This document shows positions 56,642 through 64,000 of a DNA stretch of 64,000 bases, in pieces. Numbering within the stretch: the stretch's first letter is position 1; each line of letters opens with the position of its first letter. The DNA is from Leptospira koniambonensis (GTDB lineage: Bacteria > Spirochaetota > Leptospiria > Leptospirales > Leptospiraceae). The notes below the pieces were generated by a model, which was not told the DNA's origin, searched no databases, and saw nothing but the letters and a program-made list of their open reading frames with translations. A program made the translations under genes and the position numbers. The stretch lies in contig NZ_RQFY01000012.1 in NCBI RefSeq assembly GCF_004769555.1, forward strand, positions 1-64,000, read 5' to 3'.

Positions 56642-58594
56642 GTGAAAAATTGCCCGTACAGAGTTGTGCGAGCTTTCGAAATTTTTTTCCAGATTCTTAT
56701 GAACGGACCTAAGAGTGACAACGTATATCGCGATCTATTCGAACAATCTCCTATCGGACTTATGATCTTTGATAGGCAGGGCAAAATTATAGAAGTTAAT
56801 GATTCTTCTCTACGTTTCCTAAGAGCAGGGAAAGATAAGATCATCGGGCTTTCTTATTCTAACCTAAAAGATACAAGAGTTTCCACATTAATTGGCAAGG
56901 GCCTCCAAGGAGAGGCTTCCGATTACGAAGGACCTTATAATACTACAGTCAGTGGATTGTTATTACAGGTCCGTATTAGAGTAAATCCGCTCTTTGATGA
57001 TTCGGGAATTTTCGGTGTTACTTTAATTTTCGAAGATCTAACAGAAAGAAAGAAGACGGAAGAAAAATTAGCAGTAACACTTTCAGACATTCGTGTCGCT
57101 CAAGAAGCATTAGAAGAGCACGAGGTTAAATTTAAGACATTATTCGAATCAGCGGGAGAGGCAATCTTTCTCATGGACGATAAGATCTTCTTAGAATGTA
57201 ATCCTAAAACAGAAGAGATGTTTGGATGCAGAAGAGGAGATATAATAGGAGCTTCTCCTGTAGATTTTTCTCCAGAGATGCAGCCAGATGGTGCTCCTTC
57301 TTCTCAAAAGGCATTTCAAAAAATACAAGCCGCTTTTGCAGGCAAACCTCAGACTTTCGATTGGTTACATTGCAGAAAGGATAGGACTAATTTTGATGCA
57401 GAGGTTACATTAACTTCTGTAACTCTGAATGGAAAATCTCTATTGCAAGCAATCGTAAGAGATATTTCGGAAAGGAAAAGAGCGGAAGAAGAGATCCGAC
57501 AATTAAATGAGGATTTGGAACAAAAGGTTGTTCTTAGGACAGAACAGTTAAAGGCAACAAATACTTATTTAGAAAATATAAATAGAGATCTTCTTTTAGC
57601 ATTAGAAGAGTTGAAATCTACTCAGGCACAACTAGTTCAATCTGAAAAGATGGCAGTGCTCGGGCAATTGATCGCTGGTATTGCTCATGAAGTGAATACT
57701 CCTTTAGGCGCGATTATTTCTTCTAACGAAGGAATACAAAGTGTATTCCGTCAAGATTGGGAAAAATTACTCTGCGAATTTGCAGACTTGGATACTCAAG
57801 AAAGGGAATCCTGGAAGAAAATTTTCACCAAAGGAAGTATTTTTCCGGACTTCTATGATTCTTCTGAAGAAAGAAAAAATAGAAAGATCATCCGAGAAAC
57901 ATTACAAAATCTTGGATTTCCATCATCCGAATTCTTATCTGAAAACCTTGCGGAATTAGGGATACGAGTAGAAGATATTCCGGATTTAGTCCAAGGAATT
58001 CATAAAGAAAAATTTCCTACTTTAGTTGCAAATGCTTATAATCTTTCTGGAATTTTAAGATATAGTAATGTGGTCAGAGAAGCAGCTTCTAAGGCAGCCA
58101 GAGTAATAAGAGCTTTAAAAACCTACGTATACCAAGACCATGCAGGTATAAGTCTGATCGATATCCGAGAACAGATGGATCTGGTCTTAACGATATATTA
58201 TAATAAGGTAAAGCAAGGCGTTGAGATCCGTAGGAATTTTGCAGATAATTCGCTTGTGAAAGGACAAGCAGATCAGCTGACTCAGGTTTGGGCCAATTTA
58301 ATCAATAATGCATTTCAGGCGATTTCTTACCAGGGAAGATTAGATTTGGAATCTTATATCAACGGTGATTATCTGATCGTATCTGTAACTGACGATGGTC
58401 CTGGAATTCCAAAAGAGATCCAAGATAGGATTTTCGAACCATTTTTCACCACAAAAGAAAAAGGAGAAGGAAGTGGTTTAGGTTTGGACATTTGTAGAAA
58501 GATTGTAGAAAGACACCAAGGAAAAATAGATTTCGATTCTGTTCCTGGAAAGACTACATTCAGGGTTCATCTACCTTTAGCGGAAAAATTTTAA
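56642..58594 (+). CDS. PAS-domain histidine kinase, paralogue of the upstream kinase
   Basis: A 650-aa soluble kinase. Two PAS domains are visible: about 28-145 (YRDLFEQSPIGLMIFDRQGKIIEVN) and about 158-280 (FKTLFESAGEAIFLMDDKIFLECN), each ending in a PAC-type motif. A coiled coil follows, then SEKMAVLGQLIAGIAHEVNTPLGAI with the His, the same ~120-residue insert as in the upstream kinase, and AASKAARVIRALKTYVY. The ATPase motifs are NLINNAFQAI, DDGPGIPKEIQDRIFEPFFTT and GSGLGLDI. The GTG at 56642 is the start if the AGG box upstream is used; ATG 56699 is an alternative. It follows the first kinase by 13 bases and shares its transcript. Confidence 0.9.
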   Translation: MKNCPYRVVRAFEIFFQILMNGPKSDNVYRDLFEQSPIGLMIFDRQGKIIEVNDSSLRFLRAGKDKIIGLSYSNLKDTRVSTLIGKGLQGEASDYEGPYNTTVSGLLLQVRIRVNPLFDDSGIFGVTLIFEDLTERKKTEEKLAVTLSDIRVAQEALEEHEVKFKTLFESAGEAIFLMDDKIFLECNPKTEEMFGCRRGDIIGASPVDFSPEMQPDGAPSSQKAFQKIQAAFAGKPQTFDWLHCRKDRTNFDAEVTLTSVTLNGKSLLQAIVRDISERKRAEEEIRQLNEDLEQKVVLRTEQLKATNTYLENINRDLLLALEELKSTQAQLVQSEKMAVLGQLIAGIAHEVNTPLGAIISSNEGIQSVFRQDWEKLLCEFADLDTQERESWKKIFTKGSIFPDFYDSSEERKNRKIIRETLQNLGFPSSEFLSENLAELGIRVEDIPDLVQGIHKEKFPTLVANAYNLSGILRYSNVVREAASKAARVIRALKTYVYQDHAGISLIDIREQMDLVLTIYYNKVKQGVEIRRNFADNSLVKGQADQLTQVWANLINNAFQAISYQGRLDLESYINGDYLIVSVTDDGPGIPKEIQDRIFEPFFTTKEKGEGSGLGLDICRKIVERHQGKIDFDSVPGKTTFRVHLPLAEKF

Positions 58595-58627
58595 AAGCCG
58601 CTCTTTTATAAAAGGCGGCTTTTTTGT
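58593..58627 (+). terminator. Rho-independent terminator after the kinase pair
   Basis: AGCCGC (58596-58601) pairs with GCGGCT (58615-58620), and a run of six T follows on the plus strand. A-T pairs extend the stem on both sides. It also lies beside the 3' end of the convergent GST gene. Confidence 0.8.
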
Positions 58628-58629
58628 GA

Positions 58630-59247
<618 letters not shown>

Positions 59248-59363
59248 ATGATTCTCCTTTAACTCGGCCGGAAAATCCGGATATAATTTGGACTATGGTT
59301 TTTAGACTCTTGGCAGAATTCTTTTAGAGTAAAACCCTTTTATTTTTTGGAGAATCTTGGAGA

Positions 59364-59795
59364 TCAGGCAAAAAATACAGAATGTATAATATGCCCGGAC
59401 AAAAGGAGCATACTTAAAATTCCTAGATCGTATGCGATATTTCTCCAAGGTTGTTTGTGAAGAAAATAGAAAATTGCATGAAGTATCCTGGATAATATAA
59501 ATATTCCGGAATAGATGATGGTCCCTTCATGCCAGCTATAAGTATGGATATATCCTATTAACAAGAATAAGAAAATTGGAATATTCTCTAAGTCATTCCT
59601 GAATACTCCGTTTGCAGTTGCGACTACCGTATGATCGTCTGTGGCCGGAAATGAATTGGTAAAAAACTCTGCGTCTTCTTTCCAGCGGAATGTTTTGGTT
59701 TTGATCCGGACCAAACCCTGAACGATGGAAGTGGAAAGTAATTTTAAAAACAGAATTACTGTAACGATCGCAAAGACCTGCCAAGAAGATTCCAT
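59364..59795 (-). CDS. MAPEG-family membrane protein
   Basis: A 143-aa membrane protein with four helices. FRNDLENIPIFLFLLIGYI near 67-85 is the MAPEG signature (membrane-associated proteins in eicosanoid and glutathione metabolism), with the Asn, Glu and Pro conserved. RILHAIFYFLHKQPWRNIAYDLG is the second conserved region. Bacterial MAPEG proteins are glutathione transferases or peroxidases. It lies near the GST gene on the same strand (117-base gap), suggesting a shared detoxification theme rather than one operon. Confidence 0.88.
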   Translation of the reverse strand: MESSWQVFAIVTVILFLKLLSTSIVQGLVRIKTKTFRWKEDAEFFTNSFPATDDHTVVATANGVFRNDLENIPIFLFLLIGYIHTYSWHEGTIIYSGIFILSRILHAIFYFLHKQPWRNIAYDLGILSMLLLSGHIIHSVFFA

Positions 59796-59871
59796 TCTAT
59801 GCTCCTGAATGCAAAGATTGACGGAGCATAGGATCGAACTTAATTCAGATTAATGCGAGCAAAAAATAAAC

Positions 59872-60510
59872 TTACTCAGACTTCAGTTTCTCTTTTTTGA
59901 GTCGTTTCCTGATTTCTTTTCCTCGTTTTTGGTTCTCTTCCAGAACTTTCAGAATGATATCCACAGGAAATGCGGTGCCTTGGAACATTCTTGAAAAAAC
60001 TCGATCAGGCATATCATACCAGCGAGCCTTTGAAGAAAGTAGAAGTTCTCCTGTTTTTTTAAGATGTACAGTTCCTTTTGTATAAAGCCTTCTGCGTCTT
60101 ACCATTGTGACCCAACATCGGACTTCTAACTCTTCTCCCAAAGGACATGCCTTATAATAACGCATATACAACTGGTCGGTCATCACAAAATGACCTAAAT
60201 GAAAACATAAAACACCTTGGGCCTCATCTAATAGAGTAGCAAGAGCTCCTCCATGAGCATAACCCGGTGCTCCTTCAAAATCTTTTTCTATAGTCCAAGC
60301 AAATCGAACTTCTCCGCTTGGTTCATGAAAAGGAAAGCTTGCATGCAAACCTCTTTTATTTTCCGGTCCACAACCGAAACAATTCTTATGATGCCAGTCT
60401 TGTCCATTTTGGCTGGCCTTGATATGTTTATAAATGTCTTCCGCAGTCATCTGTTTATACAACCATGGAAAAATTCCGAGTAAACCGAACAAGGACGAAA
60501 TTCGAGACAA
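59872..60510 (-). CDS. Hotdog-fold PaaI-type thioesterase
   Basis: A 212-aa protein with a single hotdog domain. NCFGCGPENKRGLHASF near 43-60 and GYAHGGALATLLDEAQG near 82-98 are the PaaI-type landmarks, the latter including the helix with the catalytic acidic residue (Asp in LLDEA). A charged C-terminal tail of about 30 residues (KRGKEIRKRLKKEKLK) is unusual. Such enzymes hydrolyse acyl-CoA or aryl-CoA thioesters. The start is uncertain: TTG at 60510 gives an extra hydrophobic N-terminus, ATG at 60450 gives the standard size. It diverges from the alcohol dehydrogenase gene. Confidence 0.85.
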   Translation of the reverse strand: MSRISSLFGLLGIFPWLYKQMTAEDIYKHIKASQNGQDWHHKNCFGCGPENKRGLHASFPFHEPSGEVRFAWTIEKDFEGAPGYAHGGALATLLDEAQGVLCFHLGHFVMTDQLYMRYYKACPLGEELEVRCWVTMVRRRRLYTKGTVHLKKTGELLLSSKARWYDMPDRVFSRMFQGTAFPVDIILKVLEENQKRGKEIRKRLKKEKLKSE

Positions 60511-60633
60511 GACTGTAACGAACAGTGTATTTGTTTTGCTTCCGAACTTAAAAGAAGAAGGCCCAAATTCTTCTTCAAATCCCTTGACCGATTCCTGCCA
60601 GTTTATAATCTCATTTCCGTCGAGGAGTGAACG

Positions 60634-61671
60634 ATGAAAGCCGCAGTATTAGAATCCGGAAAAAGAAATTTGGTCATCAAAGAGGTTCCAATTCCTCATC
60701 TTGGCCCAGAACAAGCTAAGGTAAGGATCAAAGCTTGTGGTATCTGTGGTTCTGATCTACATTTAGTATTACATGGAACCTTAAAGTGTAAACATTACCC
60801 TCAAATTCCTGGGCATGAAGCTTCCGGTGTAGTGGAAGAAGTGGGAGAAAAAGTCACTCGTATCAAAAAAGGAGATAGGGTAGTGATCGCTGCAGGAACA
60901 AGCTGCGGTGTATGTTCTCATTGTTTAGCAGGAAGAGAAAATCTTTGCAAAGAGATCGGAGTATTCGGTTTTGATAGAGAAGGTAGTTTTGCAGAATATA
61001 ATATAGTAGAAGAACGTTATCTGTATCCTCTACCTGACTCAGTTCCTTTTGAACAAGGTGCAATCTTAGCAGATGCAGTTTCTACTCCTTATAACGCGAT
61101 CAAGTTCAGAGGAAAGATCCAAGACGGAGATAATGTTGCAGTCTTTGGGTGTGGTGGCCTTGGAATTCACGGAGTAGTGATAGCTAGAGCTTTGACTAAG
61201 GGTAAAGTTATTGCTCTGGATGTGGACAGAGGCGCACTAGAAAATGCAACCGCTTATGGTGCAGACGAAGTAGTGAATTTAAGAGATATAAAAAATCCGG
61301 GTAAAACCTTAAAAGAAATTTGTAAGGGTGGAGTGGACCTTCTCGCAGACTTCTCAGGAAGAATGACAAATATAGAAGAGTCACTTCGTGCAATGAATCC
61401 TGGAGGAAGAATGGTGCTTGTAGGAATTGGAAGAGAACCCTTAAAGTTTTCCATTCCATTCTCCATCATTGAAAAACAGATCACAGTCGCAGGTTCTTAT
61501 GGTTCGGATAGAAGAGCTATCCCTGAATTGATAGATCTTTATGTGCAAGGAAAATTAAATCTTAGCAGATCAATTACGGATGTGAGAAAATTAGAGGACA
61601 TCAACGAAAGTCTGCAAGATCTGGAAGACAGAAAAGGAAATCCGATCCGATTCGTGATCTCTCCTTCATAA
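60634..61671 (+). CDS. Zinc-dependent alcohol dehydrogenase family protein
   Basis: A 345-aa medium-chain dehydrogenase. The catalytic zinc ligands Cys37 in CGICGSDLH and the His in GHEASGVVEEVG are present. The four structural-zinc cysteines are in the loop CGVCSHCLAGRENLC near 90-104. The NAD(P) motif FGCGGLGIHGV lies near 172, and the acidic residue after the second strand (LDVDRG) favours NAD+. It should oxidise an alcohol or polyol; the substrate is unknown. A GAGGAGTG box precedes the ATG. The next gene, a membrane protein, starts 62 bases later. Confidence 0.93.
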   Translation: MKAAVLESGKRNLVIKEVPIPHLGPEQAKVRIKACGICGSDLHLVLHGTLKCKHYPQIPGHEASGVVEEVGEKVTRIKKGDRVVIAAGTSCGVCSHCLAGRENLCKEIGVFGFDREGSFAEYNIVEERYLYPLPDSVPFEQGAILADAVSTPYNAIKFRGKIQDGDNVAVFGCGGLGIHGVVIARALTKGKVIALDVDRGALENATAYGADEVVNLRDIKNPGKTLKEICKGGVDLLADFSGRMTNIEESLRAMNPGGRMVLVGIGREPLKFSIPFSIIEKQITVAGSYGSDRRAIPELIDLYVQGKLNLSRSITDVRKLEDINESLQDLEDRKGNPIRFVISPS

Positions 61672-61733
61672 TTTCAAAAAGAACTTTGCTTGCTATCGTA
61701 TCTGCTTCTTAAATCCTAACGGATAGATAGCTG

Positions 61734-62459
61734 ATGTTTAAAGAATATTTACAGTATATATTTTCCAGAGGGCAGATCCGATTTATCGTACTCGTCCGGT
61801 CCATTTTAATATTGTTTAGCGCAACTCTTGCGATGCAAGCAGGAGGAGCTGTAACTCTGGACTTACTTCTGGTCATCTTAGGGATAATCGGAACTTATGC
61901 GGCGAATGGATTTGTGATCCGATCTAAAATGGATCCAGAGAAGCCTGTAAAATTTTCGAAGTACTTTATATTCTTACTTCCCTTAGCATTGTTTTTAATC
62001 CTCTATCTTTTGATCTTTCTTCAAGTGACAGGATCTTTTTTAGGAACGCAACTCGAAGAATTTGCCAAAAAGAAGAGTATTGATCAGAGCGTTCCTTACC
62101 CTGTGGAATTCATTCAATTCTTTTTGATATCCACATTTGTATCTGGATTAATTATGCATTTGCTCTTGCCGGTAATTTTTTCCAAACTAAGTTTGATCCA
62201 AGGATTGAAAGAATTACCGAATAGCATCAAACGTTCTGATTACATTATGGCAGCTTGGACCCCGCTCGTAATTATGTTTGCTCCGGTGCTTTTGGCTTCT
62301 CTTATTTCCAGTTCTGAGGAAATGACGGATTCCGTTTTTGGAAAGATTTTACAGGTCGTGATCTTTTTCTTTATGCTCACCTCGGATATTTTTTTACAAT
62401 ACCCGACTTACTATTTGATCCGCACCGAGAAAAAGACCGCAGACAGTCCTGAAAATTAG
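61734..62459 (+). CDS. Hypothetical membrane protein
   Basis: Not recognised. The 241-aa protein has about six hydrophobic segments (about 17-35, 38-60, 75-95, 130-155, 180-200 and 205-230) with a soluble loop between 95 and 125 that contains FAKKKSIDQSVPYPVEF. It lacks transporter or enzyme motifs; the layout is reminiscent of Yip1-type proteins but the similarity is weak. It lies after the alcohol dehydrogenase gene and converges with the chemotaxis receptor gene, leaving 3 bases between stops. Confidence 0.6.
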   Translation: MFKEYLQYIFSRGQIRFIVLVRSILILFSATLAMQAGGAVTLDLLLVILGIIGTYAANGFVIRSKMDPEKPVKFSKYFIFLLPLALFLILYLLIFLQVTGSFLGTQLEEFAKKKSIDQSVPYPVEFIQFFLISTFVSGLIMHLLLPVIFSKLSLIQGLKELPNSIKRSDYIMAAWTPLVIMFAPVLLASLISSSEEMTDSVFGKILQVVIFFFMLTSDIFLQYPTYYLIRTEKKTADSPEN

Positions 62460-62462
62460 AGC

Positions 62463-64000
62463 TTAAGCTTTTAAGAAACTCATAGTATCTCTTAAACTTT
62501 TTGCAATATTCAATAGCCCAGTTGCACTTCCTGCGATCTCTTCCGAGTTTGCAGCGCTGTTCTGGACAGTGACAGAAATATTTGAAACCGCATTTGCAGT
62601 TTCTGAAATTGCTACTTTTTGTTCTCTAACAGAAGTTCTGATCTCTTCCGATTTCGAATCTACATCGTTGACTGCGGTGATGATTGTTGCCTTCTTCTCT
62701 TGTTGGACTTTCATAGTGGAAACTATATTGTCTGAAGAAAGTTTAATGAAGGAAAGCCCTTCCAAAATTTCCGCATATACTTTCACACAACTATCCACGA
62801 AGTTTTTGCCAGATTCAATTTCCTGATTACTTGTGCGGATCAAACTTTCGATTGTTTTGGTACTTTGATCCGTTTGTTCTGCGAGTCTAGTTATCTCTGT
62901 GGCAACTACTGCGAATCCTTTTCCATGTTCTCCAGCTCTCGCTGCTTCAATAGCTGCGTTTAATGCAAGAAGGTTTACTTTTTCAGAAATTTCCTGGATG
63001 ATCGCTGTGATAGATCTCATTTCTCCGGAACTGGATTCAATTTTTATCATACTTTCGGAAAGGCTTCCCATCGTTTTTTTACCTGCTTCCGTTTTAGAAT
63101 ACATATCCGAAATTTTTCCTAAAGAATCAGAAACTGAATCTCCTACCTTAGTGATCAAACTATCCAGCTCTTTCATTTCACCCGAGAAAGAAAGGATCAA
63201 CTTATACTGACCTTCTGCATTCGTAGTGACTTGTTCCATACCTGCACTAATCTCTTCAACCGAGGCAGAAATTTCTTCCACGGAGGCGGATTCACTTTGG
63301 GCATTTTCTGAAAGATACTCACTTGATTTAGAAAGTTGTTCTGCAGCCACCAAGATGGATTCAGAGAAGGTAAGGATAGAAGAGAGCATCTCTTTTACTT
63401 TTGTCTGAAAATTCCGGAACACTAAGGATAAGAGATAAAGTTCGTCTAGATTCAGAATATCTTCGTCTACTTCTACCGGATTACTAAAATCTGCATCTCG
63501 GATCGATATTCTAACTCGATTTAATCCCTTTACGAGTCGGATCGAAAACTTGATAGAAGCATACAAAATATATACGAGTGTAAGTGCAGAAAGTGAAAGA
63601 AAAATTGTAAGACTCAATGCGTATTCTGTTTCTGCTCTTTGGTAAATCCTTTCCGAGATAATCAGCTGAACTGAGATCAGCTTTTCTATATTCCCAGCAA
63701 CTGGATCTATCATAGAATACATCCTATGATCTGCAAAATTTCCCAGACCTTCTTTGTCTTTTGCAACCATAAGTGCTCTTGCTTCTTCTACACTTTTATC
63801 CGCGTCTGCAAAAAGAGGTTTTAACTTATCGATCAGCACAGTTTCTTCTTCTACCAAATGGGTTTGGAGATAAGCATTCCATTCCGACTTGATGTCTTTC
63901 ATAGCCTTGTCTAGATTTTCGATACCTTCTTCGTAGGTGAACGCGCCACTTCTTGTTTTGTGAACACAATCGACGATGGAGATTGCATAATGGTCTGAGA
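62463..64000 (-). CDS. Methyl-accepting chemotaxis protein (5' end outside window)
   Basis: The reading frame stays open to the window edge (last visible residues include [20 protein letters not shown]), so the start is missing and the first Met in view (63902) is probably internal. The visible part has the end of a periplasmic helical ligand domain, one transmembrane segment ([22 protein letters not shown]), a HAMP-like stretch, and the signalling domain with the hairpin tip [28 protein letters not shown]. It transmits attractant or repellent signals to CheA/CheW. The ligand is unknown. The other transmembrane helix should lie beyond base 64000. Confidence 0.93.
   Translation of the reverse strand, partial: SDHYAISIVDCVHKTRSGAFTYEEGIENLDKAMKDIKSEWNAYLQTHLVEEETVLIDKLKPLFADADKSVEEARALMVAKDKEGLGNFADHRMYSMIDPVAGNIEKLISVQLIISERIYQRAETEYALSLTIFLSLSALTLVYILYASIKFSIRLVKGLNRVRISIRDADFSNPVEVDEDILNLDELYLLSLVFRNFQTKVKEMLSSILTFSESILVAAEQLSKSSEYLSENAQSESASVEEISASVEEISAGMEQVTTNAEGQYKLILSFSGEMKELDSLITKVGDSVSDSLGKISDMYSKTEAGKKTMGSLSESMIKIESSSGEMRSITAIIQEISEKVNLLALNAAIEAARAGEHGKGFAVVATEITRLAEQTDQSTKTIESLIRTSNQEIESGKNFVDSCVKVYAEILEGLSFIKLSSDNIVSTMKVQQEKKATIITAVNDVDSKSEEIRTSVREQKVAISETANAVSNISVTVQNSAANSEEIAGSATGLLNIAKSLRDTMSFLKA

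Overview
The window looks like a piece of a Leptospira chromosome, and this is an inference from gene content and style rather than a database match. The signs are moderate-to-low G+C coding DNA, many lipoproteins with relaxed spirochaete-type lipoboxes (for example LQVQC, FLFQC, GLVSC, GSIFC), DUF3095 and 7TMR-DISM signalling proteins, a tRNA-Ile/tRNA-Ala pair away from any rRNA gene, and short intergenic palindromes of the type TGTTGGAATTCCTACA.

Region 1 (about 1-9,850) is a defence island. It holds an Mrr-type restriction endonuclease, a head-to-tail pair of an ImmA/IrrE-type zinc protease and a class III nucleotidyl cyclase resembling Pycsar cyclases, and a type I restriction-modification operon. 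That operon is hsdM-hsdS-X-hsdR. Gene X (5626-6642) starts Met-Thr and has the Thr/Asp/Lys layout of a proteasome or HslV beta subunit. The island ends in a G+C-rich repetitive spacer. Gene X and the protease-cyclase pair are the best candidates for undescribed biology here.

Region 2 (about 10,000-28,000) is mostly chromosomal housekeeping and accessory metabolism. It includes a MATE exporter, a fatty-acid-hydroxylase-type membrane protein, a PF10118 metal-dependent hydrolase, a divergent NmrA/TetR pair with a visible operator, a GFA-family protein, an ABC-F ATPase and a YdcZ-type transporter. It also holds a divergent pair of DNA-alkylation repair genes (AlkC-like and HTH_42/AlkZ-like), two alpha/beta hydrolases, separate but overlapping proline catabolic genes (P5C dehydrogenase and proline dehydrogenase), a DUF3095 protein and a decayed lipoprotein gene.

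Region 3 (about 28,100-34,000) handles metals. A MerR-type sensor with ZntR/MerR-like cysteines diverges from a small cysteine-rich membrane protein across a textbook 20-bp-spacer MerR promoter. Next to them lies an operon of a small Cys-rich exported protein, a TolC-like channel and a CzcA/CusA-type RND pump, with no adaptor gene in the window.

Region 4 (about 34,000-49,800) holds a TfoX-domain protein with a histone-like tail, a permuted FAD oxidoreductase fused to a NapH/NosR-type membrane ferredoxin, a PQQ-type sugar dehydrogenase, a pentaheme cytochrome lipoprotein and an SH3 lipoprotein. Two tRNAs, a histidine kinase and response regulator that overlap tail to tail, a HepT/MntA toxin-antitoxin pair, an acyltransferase and a cyclic-nucleotide-binding protein follow.

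Region 5 (about 49,900-64,000) begins with a tight five-gene operon (SMP-30-like lactonase, acyl-CoA dehydrogenase, APH-type kinase, DUF6285 protein, histidine phosphatase). Its core matches the LvaC/LvaA/LvaB logic for degrading 4-hydroxyacyl-CoAs. Two related histidine kinases, a GST, a MAPEG protein, a hotdog thioesterase, a zinc alcohol dehydrogenase, a membrane protein and a chemotaxis receptor cut by the window edge complete it.
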